Positions 33,710-43,089 of a stretch of DNA of 64,000 nt are shown here, one piece after another. Under the pieces are notes generated by a model that saw only the letters and a list, made by a program, of their open reading frames with translations, had not been told where the DNA came from and did no database searches. How positions within the stretch are numbered: position 1 is the stretch's first letter; each line of letters starts with the position of its first letter. The DNA lies in contig NZ_FZOF01000007.1 of NCBI RefSeq assembly GCF_900188405.1, forward strand, positions 310,001 to 374,000, written 5' to 3'. The stretch comes from Actinacidiphila glaucinigra (GTDB lineage: Bacteria; Actinomycetota; Actinomycetes; Streptomycetales; Streptomycetaceae). The position numbers and the translations under genes were made by a program.

Positions 33710-33764
33710 GGGGTGAGGATATCGGCTGATCCGCCGGGCTCTGGCGACAGTTCGTGCAGTTCAT

Positions 33765-33789
33765 GGGTGCGATTGCTCGGGTTGCACCC
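33765..33789. promoter_or_regulatory. Inverted repeat upstream of the ThDP decarboxylase
   Basis: GGGTGC (33765-33770) and GCACCC (33784-33789) with a 13-base centre, in the 246-base gap between the small membrane pair and the decarboxylase. It is a candidate operator; no regulator gene is beside it. Confidence 0.4.
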
Positions 33790-33955
33790 GTGGCGCGATA
33801 CGGACAGCATGTTGCGGGGGTGGAAAGTCCGGCTTGTCCGCCCTGTGGCATTGGCGGTGGCTGCTGCCCGTGACGCCCGGCGAGGGCCGGCACCGACCCC
33901 ACCGGAGGCCGGCGCCCTGGGGCGGTGGTGCCGTCACCAGGAAAGGAACCTCCTC

Positions 33956-35608
33956 GTGTCGACCACCGTCATCCAGCATGTCCTGAACCGGCTGCGCGAC
34001 ATCGGCGTGCGCCATGTCTTCGGTGTTCCGGGCGACTACGCCTTCCCCGTCAACGACGCCATCGCCGAGCACCCGGACATCCAGTGGATCGGCAGCTGCA
34101 ACGAGCTCAACGCGGGCTACAGCGCCGACGGCTACGCCCGCGTCCACGGCGTGGGCGCGGTGAGCACCACCTACGGGGTCGGTGAACTCAGCGCGATCAA
34201 CGCCGTCGCCGGCGCGTACACCGACCACCTGCCGGTGTTCCACCTGGTCGGCATGCCCAAGATGCCTGTGCAGGCGCACCACTCGATCGTCCACCACACC
34301 CTGGGCAACGGAGAGTTCGACCTCTTCCGGAAGATGTCCGAGACCGTGGTGTGCGCGAGCGCCATCATGACGCCGCAGAACGTCGCCTCCGAGGTCGAGC
34401 GCCTCATCGCGGCGGCGTTCTACCACCGCCGCCCCGTCTACATGGCCTTCCCCGCAGACCTCGCGACGATGCCCGTGGTCGGATCGGCCCAGCCGATCCC
34501 CGCGCCCGCCAGCGACCCCGCGCAACTCGACGCCGCCGTGGAGGCCGTCGCCGACATGCTCGGCCGGGCGAAGAGCGCCTGCGCCCTGCCCGGCGTGCTC
34601 ACCGCACGCTCCGGCCTCGCACCGGAGGTCCAGCGGTTCCTGGACGCCACGGGGATGCCGTTCGCCACGATGATGGCCGACAAGGGCGTCCTGAACGAGG
34701 AACAGCCCGCCTACTCCGGCATGTACGACGGCAAGCTCATGAACGAGGGCGTCCGCCGCTTCGTCGAGGGCAGCGACGTCGTCGTCCTGATCGGCGCGCT
34801 GATGCACGACTTCAACAGCGGGGCGTTCACCGCGAACCTCGACCCCGGTCGCACGATCGACATCCGCCACCACCACGTGAGCGTCGACGGCATGACCTAC
34901 CAGAGCGTGGAGATGAAGGACCTCCTCGCCGCGCTGACCGGGAAGCTTCCGCGCAGGCAGTGGCCGCACATCTCGACCGAGGTGACCCGCATGGCCCCGG
35001 CGGGCGGCAGCGGCGGCGACTCCATCACCGCCGAGAACCTCTACCCCCGCTGGGAGGACTTCCTCGAACCCGACGACATCCTGGTCGCCGAGACCGGCAC
35101 GGTCTCGATGGGTCTGGCCTTCGCCAAGCTGCCCAGCGGCGCGACGTTCCACAACCAGACGCTGTGGGGCTCGATCGGCTGGGCCACCCCCGCCGCGGTC
35201 GGCGCGGCCATCGCGGCGCGGGACGGCCGGCGCGTCGTCCTGATCACGGGCGAGGGTTCGCACCAGCTCACCGCGCAGGAGATCAGCCAGTTCGGGCGGT
35301 ACGGGCTGCGGCCGGTGGTGTTCGTCCTGAACAACCACGGCTACCTGATCGAGCGCCTGCTCTGCAAGCACCCGGACATCGCGTACAACGACCTGGCCAA
35401 CTGGCGGTACTCCGAACTGCCCAAGGCCCTGGGCTGCGAGGACTGGTTCACCGCCCGCGTCTCCACCCTCGCCGAGCTCGACCAGGCGATGGACGCCGCG
35501 GGCAAGGCCGGCACCGGCTGCTACATCGAGGTCATGACCGACACCTACACCGCGCCGCCGCTGGCCGGCCAGCTGCACGACAACATCGAGAGCCTGTACT
35601 CCACCTGA
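33956..35608 (+). CDS. ThDP-dependent 2-keto-acid decarboxylase (indolepyruvate/pyruvate type)
   Basis: A 550-residue enzyme from GTG 33956, with GAAAGGA 8 bases upstream. The catalytic Glu is E50 in 'SCNELNAGY', the active-site pair H113-H114 is followed by 'TLGNGEF', and the ThDP-Mg motif runs from 'GEGS' (432-435) to 'NNHGY' (459-463). These match indolepyruvate, phenylpyruvate and pyruvate decarboxylases, which release CO2 from a 2-keto acid to leave an aldehyde. Exact substrate is not decided by sequence alone. Downstream on the other strand lie an aldehyde dehydrogenase and a GMC oxidoreductase that could act on the aldehyde or alcohol. Confidence 0.92.
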   Translation: MSTTVIQHVLNRLRDIGVRHVFGVPGDYAFPVNDAIAEHPDIQWIGSCNELNAGYSADGYARVHGVGAVSTTYGVGELSAINAVAGAYTDHLPVFHLVGMPKMPVQAHHSIVHHTLGNGEFDLFRKMSETVVCASAIMTPQNVASEVERLIAAAFYHRRPVYMAFPADLATMPVVGSAQPIPAPASDPAQLDAAVEAVADMLGRAKSACALPGVLTARSGLAPEVQRFLDATGMPFATMMADKGVLNEEQPAYSGMYDGKLMNEGVRRFVEGSDVVVLIGALMHDFNSGAFTANLDPGRTIDIRHHHVSVDGMTYQSVEMKDLLAALTGKLPRRQWPHISTEVTRMAPAGGSGGDSITAENLYPRWEDFLEPDDILVAETGTVSMGLAFAKLPSGATFHNQTLWGSIGWATPAAVGAAIAARDGRRVVLITGEGSHQLTAQEISQFGRYGLRPVVFVLNNHGYLIERLLCKHPDIAYNDLANWRYSELPKALGCEDWFTARVSTLAELDQAMDAAGKAGTGCYIEVMTDTYTAPPLAGQLHDNIESLYST

Positions 35609-35639
35609 CCGGCGCCCACGCCGCAACGACCGGTGGGCG

Positions 35640-35659
35640 GGCGGGCCGTGAGGCCCGCC
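35640..35659. terminator. Short hairpin terminator
   Basis: GGCGGGCC (35640-35647) and GGCCCGCC (35652-35659) around GTGA, between the convergent decarboxylase and SMI1 genes. Confidence 0.6.
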
Positions 35660-35660
35660 G

Positions 35661-36254
35661 TCAGCCCGCCCCGGCCTCGTCCCACCACAGGCCGCCGTCG
35701 GACGTCGGGAAGGGGTGCATCCCGCGCACGCCGCCGCCGTGGTGCAGGGCTTCGGCCACTTCGTGGAGGTACCGGGTCAGGCTCGGCACCGCATCGGAGA
35801 AGTCGCCGCTTCCGCCGTGCCCCGCCCAGCCGAGGCGGCCGTGTCCGGGGCCTGGACGCAGATCGATGACCTGCGCGGTCCCGTCGGCGCCCACGGCCCA
35901 GGGCAGCCAGAGCGGGTGCCACCAGGGCTCGTCCTCCCATGGGGGCACCGTCAGGCCGTCGACGTCCGACGCCACCTGCATGCACATGCGCCAGTGGTCC
36001 ACGATCGCCGCGACGGCGAGCGGGGACTGGCCTTCCGGCAGCAGGGCTGCCCAGTCCGCCACACCGTCGTGGCAGCACAGTGATTCGACCAGTTCGCCGG
36101 GGAACCGCACTCCCAACACGCCCTCGGCAACGGCGACTTCATCGCGAGTAGCCGGGGGATTCAGCAGTGCGGCAGTAGAGGCGGAGTGCGTGGCCAGCCA
36201 TGCGTGGATGCGCCGCCAGGACGTCGACACGGAGGCTGTTTCCTGCTCGGTCAC
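35661..36254 (-). CDS. SMI1/KNR4-family protein
   Basis: A 197-residue protein from ATG/GTG 36254. The SMI1/KNR4 pattern is 'ATRDEVAVAEGVLGVRFPGELVESLCCHDGVADW', then 'WWHPLWLPWAVGADGTAQVIDLRPGPGHGRLGWAGHGG'. It is the third such gene in 12 kb. No toxin partner is next to it. It is divergent, over 54 bases, from a DUF6193-type gene. Confidence 0.83.
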   Translation of the reverse strand: MTEQETASVSTSWRRIHAWLATHSASTAALLNPPATRDEVAVAEGVLGVRFPGELVESLCCHDGVADWAALLPEGQSPLAVAAIVDHWRMCMQVASDVDGLTVPPWEDEPWWHPLWLPWAVGADGTAQVIDLRPGPGHGRLGWAGHGGSGDFSDAVPSLTRYLHEVAEALHHGGGVRGMHPFPTSDGGLWWDEAGAG

Positions 36255-36308
36255 GGGTCGAGGCTACGCGTCGCGGTTCGGCGGGCGCTTGCGGCATACA
36301 CTGCGGTC

Positions 36309-37049
36309 GTGGCCCCGCAACACGATCCCGCCGAGCCCCCTCCGGACATCGCGGGCCGAGGCGGCCTCGCCGCGGCGCTCCGGGCCGAGGCGGAGGAAGG
36401 GGGCTTCCTCCTCCCCGTCACCTCCCCGTCCGGCGACCCATTGACCGGCGCCGCCGTCGGGAGCAGGCTGCCGCACCGGAGCGCGCTGCGGGTCAACGCG
36501 GCGGAGTCCGGGCGGGAGTGGTGGATCCGCGGCGCGGACACCTCACAGGGGATGCCCCTCGTCGAGGGGCTCGCAAGGGAGTTGGGCCAGCTCGTGCGGG
36601 CCGCACGGGCGTGGCACGAGGGCGCGTCGCTGAGCGACATCCGTCGCGCCGCGCCGTTCGTGCGCCTGACCGACCGGTTCGAGGTGCCCGACGGGGACCC
36701 GGCGCTGCTCGCCGAGTCCGAGTGGCGAGGCCTGCGCAACGAGGCGAGGACAGTGGTCGTGCCCGGGTACCGGGCGCTGGTCGAGGAGGCGTACGCGGTG
36801 CCCGCGCTGCGGGCCCTCTACCCCTTCAGGATCGGTTGGGCGCTGTGCTTCTCGACCACCACCCGCCCGGACCTGACAGTGACCGGACCGCGCCTGAGGG
36901 CGTACGACACCGACGAGTTCACGGTCACCGAGGACCTCGTCGGAGGGGGCGTCCTCGCCGTGACCGCCACGGCACGGGAAGCGGTGGCGGTCGCGGTTCG
37001 CCGTCTGCCGGGTGGGCTCGGCCCTGTGAGGTCCGGCGCGTCCGGGTAG
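36309..37049 (+). CDS. DUF6193-type protein
   Basis: A 246-residue protein from GTG 36309. TACACT at 36297-36302 is 7 bases upstream and no ribosome site is present, so the mRNA may be leaderless. It has the layout of DUF6193 proteins, which databases label 'natural product biosynthesis' mainly by association: 'GADTSQGMPLVEGLARELGQLVRAARAWHEGASLSDIRRAAPFVRL', then 'EARTVVVPGYRALVEEAYAVPALRALYPFRIGWALCFS'. There is no biosynthetic cluster here, so I do not infer that role. Confidence 0.7.
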   Translation: MAPQHDPAEPPPDIAGRGGLAAALRAEAEEGGFLLPVTSPSGDPLTGAAVGSRLPHRSALRVNAAESGREWWIRGADTSQGMPLVEGLARELGQLVRAARAWHEGASLSDIRRAAPFVRLTDRFEVPDGDPALLAESEWRGLRNEARTVVVPGYRALVEEAYAVPALRALYPFRIGWALCFSTTTRPDLTVTGPRLRAYDTDEFTVTEDLVGGGVLAVTATAREAVAVAVRRLPGGLGPVRSGASG

Positions 37050-37068
37050 CCGTCGCACGGCACACCGG

Positions 37069-38598
37069 TCAGGACCGCAGCAGTTCGGCGGCTCTTTCGG
37101 CGATCGCGTAGACGGTCGCGTTGGTGTTCGCGGAGGGGATCGACGGGATGACCGAGGCGTCGGCGACGCGCAGGCCGTCCACGCCGTGCACGCGCAGGGC
37201 GGGGTCCACGACGGAGTCCGCGGCGTTTTGGCCCAAACGGCAGGTGCCGACGGGGTGCATGTACGAGCACAGGGACCTGAGCGCGTACTCCCGCAGCGCG
37301 GCGTCGTCCCCGGCCCGCGGACCCGGCTGGACCTCGTGCCCGTGCCATTCGCGGAGCGCGTCCGCCCGGCCGATCTCCCGTGCCAGGCACAGCCCTTCGA
37401 CCACGGCGGCGAGGTCACGGCCGTCGGAGTAGTAGTCCGGGTCGACGAGCGGCAGGACGTCCGGGTCCGCGCCCGCCAGGCGGACGCTGCCGCGGCTGTG
37501 GGGCAGTATCGCGGAGACGGCGATGGTGTAGCCCTGCCCCGGGCCGGGTGCGCCGGGGGCGGGGATGTGGCCCGCGGCGTCGACGAAGAGCACCTGGAGG
37601 TCGGGGCCGTCGAGCGCGGAGCCGCTGCGCACCAGGCCGAGTGCCTCGCCGTGGTTGTTGACGCCGGCGGGCACCGGACGCGCCGACCGGTAGACGAGGT
37701 TGGCGATCGGGTGGTCCTGCAGGTGTGCCCCGACGCCCGGGAGGTCCGCCACGACGTCGATGCCGGTGCCGCGCAGGTGCTCCGCGGGCCCGATGCCGGA
37801 GAGCATCAGCAGTTGCGGTGATCCGATGGCGCCCGCCGTGAGGACGACCTCGCCCGAGCAGCCGACGACCGACGTGGTGCCGCGCCTGGTGGCGTACTCC
37901 ACCGCGGTGCACCGCCCGCCGCTGATGTGCAGCCGGTGCACCTGGGTCCCGGTCACCACGGTCAGGTTGGGGCGGTGCAGGGCGGGGGCCAGGTAGGCGT
38001 CGGCGGCGCTCTGCCGTCTGCCGTCGACGATGTTGAGGTCGGACCAGCCGAAGCCCTCCTCCGCGCCGCCGCCGATGTCGGCCGCGCGCGGGTGACCGGT
38101 CTCGGCCGCCGCCTCGAGCATGGCCGCCACCACCGGGTTCGCGGGCTCGGGAGGCCCCACGGTCAGGGGGCCGCCGACGCCGCGCAGGGCCGGATCCCGT
38201 CCCGAGGTGTTCTCGCTGCGCTTGAAGTAGGGCAGCAGGCCGTCGAACCCCCAGTCCGTCAGCCCTGACTCCGCCCACGCGTCGTAGCTGGAGCGGTGGC
38301 CGCGCACGAAGTTCATCGCGTTGATGGCGGACCCGCCGCCGAGCGTGCGTCCGCGGGCGAGGAGCACACCGGTGCCGCCGGCCCGCTGCGGGACGGTGGT
38401 GTCACCCCAGTCCGCGGACGTCCGCAGCAGCGCCGGCCAGGCGGGCGGCGTGCTCATGTCGGTCGAGGTCTGCGACGTGCCCGCCTCGAGGAGCAGGACG
38501 CGGGGGCCGTCGGACTCGGACAGCCGGGCGGCGATCACACTGCCGGCCGTCCCGCCGCCGACCACGACGTAGTCGTAGGTGTCGGTCGTCGATTCCAT
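37069..38598 (-). CDS. GMC-family FAD oxidoreductase (choline/alcohol dehydrogenase-like)
   Basis: A 509-residue flavoprotein. N-terminal FAD motif 'VVGGGTAGSVIAARLSE', then 'GRTLGGGSAINAMNFVRG', a GMC signature ('GAIGSPQLLMLSGIGPAEHL'), and the catalytic His region 'SYMHPVGTCRLG' near the C-terminus, with 'RVADASVIPSIPSANTNATVYAIAERAAELL'. Such enzymes oxidise primary alcohols or choline to aldehydes. It lies 16 bases after the aldehyde dehydrogenase gene on the same strand, so the pair could take an alcohol to an acid. Substrate unknown. Confidence 0.93.
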   Translation of the reverse strand: MESTTDTYDYVVVGGGTAGSVIAARLSESDGPRVLLLEAGTSQTSTDMSTPPAWPALLRTSADWGDTTVPQRAGGTGVLLARGRTLGGGSAINAMNFVRGHRSSYDAWAESGLTDWGFDGLLPYFKRSENTSGRDPALRGVGGPLTVGPPEPANPVVAAMLEAAAETGHPRAADIGGGAEEGFGWSDLNIVDGRRQSAADAYLAPALHRPNLTVVTGTQVHRLHISGGRCTAVEYATRRGTTSVVGCSGEVVLTAGAIGSPQLLMLSGIGPAEHLRGTGIDVVADLPGVGAHLQDHPIANLVYRSARPVPAGVNNHGEALGLVRSGSALDGPDLQVLFVDAAGHIPAPGAPGPGQGYTIAVSAILPHSRGSVRLAGADPDVLPLVDPDYYSDGRDLAAVVEGLCLAREIGRADALREWHGHEVQPGPRAGDDAALREYALRSLCSYMHPVGTCRLGQNAADSVVDPALRVHGVDGLRVADASVIPSIPSANTNATVYAIAERAAELLRS

Positions 38599-38613
38599 GG
38601 TCGTCCCGGTCGG

Positions 38614-40095
38614 TCATTCGGAGATGGGGTAACGAGGCGGCTGGGAGCCTTCGATGGTGATCCACTGGAGTTCGGTGAACTCCTCCAGGCCCGCGCGCCC
38701 ACCGGACTTGCCGTAGCCGCTGTTCTTGACGCCGCCGAAGGGCGTCTGGGGTTCGTCGTCGAGGGTGGTGCCGTTGATGTGGCACATGCCGGCGTTGATG
38801 CGCTTGGCGAGGTCGAGGGCGAGGGGGATGTCGCGGGTGAAGACGGCCGAGGTGAGGCCGTAGTCGTTGTCGTTGGCGACGCGGAGGGCCTCCTCGGGTC
38901 CGTCGACGGTGACGACGGTGACGATCGGGCCGAAGGACTCCTCGCGGTAGACGCGCATGGCGGGGGTGACGTCGGCGAGCACGGTCGGCGCGAAGCACGG
39001 GCCGTCGGACGTACCGCCGGTCAGGAGCCGGGCGCCGGCCGCGACCGCGTCCTGGACCAGGCCGGACAGGCGCGCGATGCTGTCCGGTCCGACGACGGGG
39101 CCGAGCGCCGTACGGGGGTCGCGCGGGTCCCCGTAGACGACGGAGGCCGCGGCGGCCGCCAGGCGCCGGGTGAACTCGCCGGCGACGGCGCGGTCGACGA
39201 CGACGCGTTCGGCGGACAGGCACGCCTGGCCGGAGTTGGCGAACGCGCCGAAGGCGGTCGCGCTGACCGCCCGGCCGAGGTCCGCGTCGGCGAGGACCAG
39301 AACGGGGGCCTTGCCGCCGAGTTCGAGGATCGCCTGCTTCATGTGCGCGGCGGCCCGCTGCGCGATGAGGCGGCCCACCCGGCTCGAACCGGTGAAGTGC
39401 ACCCGCCGTACGGCGGGATGCGCGATCAGCGCGTCCACCACCTCGGCGCCGTCCTCGGGCGCGTTGGTGACGAGGTTGTACACCCCGTGGGGCAGCCCTG
39501 CCTCGGTGAGGCATTCGGCGACCAGGCCGTGCGTGCGCGGGGTCTGCTCGGACGCTTTCATCACCACCGTGTTGCCGACGGCCAGCGCGTACGGGACGGA
39601 GTTGCCGACGAGCAGTGCCGGGGCGTTCCACGGGATGACGCAGGCGACCACGCCGACCGGTTTGCGGATCGCGATGGAGGTGCGTCCCGGTGCCTCGGAG
39701 GGGATGAGCTCGCCGGTGAGGCCGTCGTGGACGGCGCTCGCCGCGTAGCGGAACTTCTCCGCGAGGACGCTGGTGTTGTAGTGGCCCCATGCGGCGGGGC
39801 CGCCCATCTCGGTGGTGATCGCCTCGGAGATCTCCGGGGCTCGGTCCTCCAGTGTGTCGGCGGCCGCCCACAGGATGCGGCGGCGCTCGTTGGGCGGCAG
39901 CGCCGCCCAGGCGGGGAAGGCCCGTTCGGCGGCGTCGGCGGCCCGCAGGACGTCTGCCGAGAGGGCCGCCGCGGCTTGTGAGGCGATGTCGCCGGTGAAC
40001 GGGTCGCGGGCGGCGAAGGTGTGTGCGCCGGCCGCTTGTTGCCAGGTGCCGTCGATCAGCAGTTGCTGGACGGCGTTCTCGCCGGTGAGGGTCAC
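38614..40095 (-). CDS. NAD(P)-dependent aldehyde dehydrogenase
   Basis: A 493-residue enzyme from GTG 40095 behind AGGAGAACC. Catalytic C292 in 'NSGQACLSAERVVV', general base E258 in 'LELGGK', and a coenzyme-binding 'FTGSSRVGRLI' at 234-244. The tail 'TPFGGVKNSGYGKSGGRAGLEEFTELQWIT' is like vanillin, salicylaldehyde and benzaldehyde dehydrogenases. It oxidises an aldehyde, probably aromatic, to the acid. First gene of an operon with the GMC oxidoreductase. The upstream region carries candidate regulatory sites. Confidence 0.93.
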   Translation of the reverse strand: MTLTGENAVQQLLIDGTWQQAAGAHTFAARDPFTGDIASQAAAALSADVLRAADAAERAFPAWAALPPNERRRILWAAADTLEDRAPEISEAITTEMGGPAAWGHYNTSVLAEKFRYAASAVHDGLTGELIPSEAPGRTSIAIRKPVGVVACVIPWNAPALLVGNSVPYALAVGNTVVMKASEQTPRTHGLVAECLTEAGLPHGVYNLVTNAPEDGAEVVDALIAHPAVRRVHFTGSSRVGRLIAQRAAAHMKQAILELGGKAPVLVLADADLGRAVSATAFGAFANSGQACLSAERVVVDRAVAGEFTRRLAAAAASVVYGDPRDPRTALGPVVGPDSIARLSGLVQDAVAAGARLLTGGTSDGPCFAPTVLADVTPAMRVYREESFGPIVTVVTVDGPEEALRVANDNDYGLTSAVFTRDIPLALDLAKRINAGMCHINGTTLDDEPQTPFGGVKNSGYGKSGGRAGLEEFTELQWITIEGSQPPRYPISE

Positions 40096-40557
40096 GGGTG
40101 GTTCTCCTGCTGTGCGGTGGCGTCGTGCTTCGTGGGCAGCACGGCACCCTGAAATGGCGCTGGGACCGCTGGTGCCAGAGCGAAGGGTGATGCCGATGGG
40201 ACGCGGGTCCGCCGGCTGCGCCCCGGTCGGGGGCGCGGCGGGGTGGCGTCGTGCACGTCGGCGGTGTCGCCGGGGCTCTGCTGGGCGGCGCGCGCTCCGG
40301 ATCGGGCTCCTGCTCGGAGAGCCGGAGTCGGCGACCGCTCGCCACTGGCCTCGGCGCGTGTGCGGAGGGCTTCGAGGACGCTTCCCGTGTGGGTGGGGGG
40401 TGTGGGGGAGGGCGATGGTCGTCGCGGCGTCCGGAAGTCCCCGGCCAGTGCTATTGGGGGATGTCCAGGAAGCGTAGCGCTGATAAGCCGCAAGGTGCAA
40501 CAAGCGATAACATTTCTCCGCGAATCAGGCGTTGCCGGCTCGTCGCGCGGGGCCCGG
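40096..40557. other. Non-coding upstream region of the aldehyde dehydrogenase operon
   Basis: No convincing gene; open frames here are shadows with poor codon bias. On the minus strand TTGCAC and TACGCT, 18 bases apart near 40474-40503, could be a promoter. Two GATAA words in the same orientation, at 40485-40489 and 40508-40512, lie in this AT-richer patch. The rest is featureless GC-rich DNA. Confidence 0.45.
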
Positions 40558-43089
40558 TCATGGCGCGGGGCCGGGCCCCGGTGTCAGCTGCTGGTCGACC
40601 CACACGAGTTTGCCGTCCGGGACGTGGCGGGCTCCCCAGGCGCGGGACAACTGGGAGACGAGGAAGAGCCCGCGGCCGTGTTCGTCGGTGGCGGTGGGAC
40701 GGTGGAGCAACGGGTGGCTGTGGCTGGTGTCGGAGACCTCGCAGGTCAGTACGGCGTGCCGGATCAGGCGCAGTCCGATCGTCCGGTCGCGGTCGCACTT
40801 CCCGTCGCCGTGGATGATGGCGTTGGTGACGAGTTCGCTGACGATCAGCTCCGTGGACTCGGCCAGGTGCTCCAGCCCCCACCGGGCCAGTTGCCGCGTG
40901 ACGAGCGACCGGGCGCGGCCGACGACGGCCGCGTCGCCGGGGAACCGCCACGACGCGACGTGGCCCGGGCCGAGCGAGCGGGTCCGCGCGAGGAGCAGGG
41001 TGACGTCGTCGTTCGGTGCCCCGGCGGGCAGCGAGCCCACCGCGGACGAGCACAGCTCCTCGAGCGACAGGCCGGGTTGTGCCAGGGCCGCCCCCAGGCG
41101 GTCCATGCCGAAGTCGATGTCGTGGTCGCGGTCCTCGATCAGGCCGTCGGTGTACAGGGCGAGCACGCTGCCCTCGGGCAGCTCCAGGGTGACGGACTCG
41201 AAGGGGGCCATGCCGAGGCCGAGCGGGGCTCCGACGGGCAGATCGGGGAAGGTGACGCCGCCGTGCGCGTCGACGACCGCGGGCGGGGGGTGTCCGGCCC
41301 GGGCCATCGTGCAGAGGCGGGTGACCGGGTCGTACACGGCGTACAGGAACGTCGTCGTCATGGTCGTCCCGGCCGGGGCGCCGCCCGGGCCGGCGTCGGC
41401 CTCGGCGAGGTGGGTGACCTGCTTGTCGAGGGCGGCCAGCAACTCGTCCGGGGGCACGTCCAGGTCGGCGAGGGTGTGCACGGCGGTGCGGAGCTGGCCC
41501 ATCGTCGCGGCGGCGTTGATGCCGTGTCCGACGACGTCGCCGACGACCAGGGCCACCCGGGCCCCGGACAGCGGGATGACGTCGAACCAGTCGCCCCCGA
41601 CGCCGTGGTGGCTGTCGGCCGGCAGATAGCGCCAGGCCACGTCGGCCGCGGCCCCGCCCGTGGGGTGGCGGGGGAGCAGATGGCGCTGCAGCGCGAGCGC
41701 CGCGGAGTGCTCGCGCGCGTACTGGCGCGCCTGGTCCACGGAGGTCGCGGCCCTCCGTACGAGCTCCTCCGCCAGGAGCAGGTCGTCCTCGTCGAACGGC
41801 CGGGGGTCCCGGGTCCGGATGAACGTCGCCACCCCCAGTACGGCGCCCCGCGCGCTGATGGGGACGAGCATCAGCGAGTGCATCCGGTGTTCGCGGACCT
41901 TGGCGGCGCGTGCCGCGTCGTTGTGGTCCAGCCACGTACCGGGCGAGGCGTTCAGCACGGGCTCCAGGTAGGCCCTGCCGGAGCGCAGGACGCCGGTGAA
42001 CGTCGATGCCTGCGGGGCGGAGACCGGATCCCCCCGGGCGAACAGCGACTCCGGCGCTCCGGGCCGGATCGAGGCGAGGCCGGCGCGGCGGACGGCGGGG
42101 GTCCGGTCCCCGCCCTCGGAGCCGGGGCGGGCGGGCGGTTCCCCGCCGAGCAGGACGGACTCCGCCAGATCGACGGTCGCGTAGTCCGCGAGGGTCGGCA
42201 CGGCGAGGTCGGCCAGCTCCTGTCCGGTCCGCATGACGTCCAGGGTGGTGCCGATGCGCTTGCCCGCCTCGTCCAGGATCCTCAGGCGGTCCTGCGCGCG
42301 GCGGGCGTCGGCGTCGTCCGTGCTCACGGCGCACACGCCCAGTGCGCGGCCCTGCGCGTCGTCGAGGCGGAAGAGGGAGCCGGCGGCCGGGGAGTCCTGG
42401 CGTGCCCGGTCCGGCGAGAAGGCCGGGTACCCCCCGTTGATCACCAGGTCGCCGCTCTCGAGCATCCGGTGCATGACCGCCTCGAGCGACTCCGCCTCCG
42501 CACCGGCGACCGCGTGGGGCGGGCTTCCCGGCGACTGCGGGGGCGGGACGCCGCCGTTGTCGACGCTCTGGATGTCGTTGACCCAGATGCAGCGGACCTG
42601 GGTGCCGTGCATCGCGACGCCGATCGGCAGACGGCGGGGGATCTCCACGGCGACCGGCGGCGGTTCCGCGACCACGACCGCCGACGGCTCCGCCACCGCC
42701 GGGCCCTGCGCCGCCCAGGAGGGCGGGGAGGACGTCTCGGTCGCCGAGACGAGCCACTGGGAACGGCCGTTCCGACCGGCCAGTGACTGTGCGGTCAGGT
42801 GCACGTCGATGCCGCGGCCGTCGCGGTGACGGATCCGTGCGGGGCCCGACCAGCGGCCCCGGTGGCGGAGTTGCTCCGCCACCGGGGCCTCCCTGCGGAC
42901 GTCACCGCCGAGCAGCAGCGTGCGGGCGGGCCGGCCGACCATTTCCGCGGCCGAGTAGCCGAGGAGCCGCTGGGCGGCCTGCGACCAGCCGGCCACGGTG
43001 CCCTCCGCGTCGAGGAGTGCGGTCGCCGCGCCGCCCGGTGCGGGGGCCTCGTGCGCCTCGGACGCCGCCGTTCCAGTGGTACTGCTCAT
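40558..43089 (-). CDS. PAS-GAF-PP2C(SpoIIE)-HATPase phosphatase/kinase
   Basis: An 843-residue regulatory protein from ATG 43089 behind GAGGAAG. A PAS domain at about 20-110 ('LLDAEGTVAGWSQAAQRLLGYSAAEMVGRPARTLL') is followed by a second PAS-like segment, a GAF domain at ~290-460 ('LADYATVDLAESVLL' to 'LMLVPISARGAVLGVATFIR'), and a SpoIIE PP2C domain at ~480-690 ('GGDWFDVIPL', 'VVGDVVGHGINAAATMGQLR', 'LYTDGLIEDRD', 'NDDVTLLLART'). A C-terminal RsbW-like HATPase follows (~700-835, 'ELIVSELVTNAIIHG'). Such fusions let one protein sense a signal, dephosphorylate an anti-anti-sigma and phosphorylate it. It sits beside the sigma cluster; target unknown. Confidence 0.95.
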   Translation of the reverse strand: MSSTTGTAASEAHEAPAPGGAATALLDAEGTVAGWSQAAQRLLGYSAAEMVGRPARTLLLGGDVRREAPVAEQLRHRGRWSGPARIRHRDGRGIDVHLTAQSLAGRNGRSQWLVSATETSSPPSWAAQGPAVAEPSAVVVAEPPPVAVEIPRRLPIGVAMHGTQVRCIWVNDIQSVDNGGVPPPQSPGSPPHAVAGAEAESLEAVMHRMLESGDLVINGGYPAFSPDRARQDSPAAGSLFRLDDAQGRALGVCAVSTDDADARRAQDRLRILDEAGKRIGTTLDVMRTGQELADLAVPTLADYATVDLAESVLLGGEPPARPGSEGGDRTPAVRRAGLASIRPGAPESLFARGDPVSAPQASTFTGVLRSGRAYLEPVLNASPGTWLDHNDAARAAKVREHRMHSLMLVPISARGAVLGVATFIRTRDPRPFDEDDLLLAEELVRRAATSVDQARQYAREHSAALALQRHLLPRHPTGGAAADVAWRYLPADSHHGVGGDWFDVIPLSGARVALVVGDVVGHGINAAATMGQLRTAVHTLADLDVPPDELLAALDKQVTHLAEADAGPGGAPAGTTMTTTFLYAVYDPVTRLCTMARAGHPPPAVVDAHGGVTFPDLPVGAPLGLGMAPFESVTLELPEGSVLALYTDGLIEDRDHDIDFGMDRLGAALAQPGLSLEELCSSAVGSLPAGAPNDDVTLLLARTRSLGPGHVASWRFPGDAAVVGRARSLVTRQLARWGLEHLAESTELIVSELVTNAIIHGDGKCDRDRTIGLRLIRHAVLTCEVSDTSHSHPLLHRPTATDEHGRGLFLVSQLSRAWGARHVPDGKLVWVDQQLTPGPGPAP

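Noticed and set aside
18050..37049. A natural product cluster suggested by a P450, a glycosyltransferase and a DUF6193 protein
   Set aside because: There are no PKS, NRPS, terpene or RiPP core genes, and the three genes sit 12-18 kb apart in separate operons.
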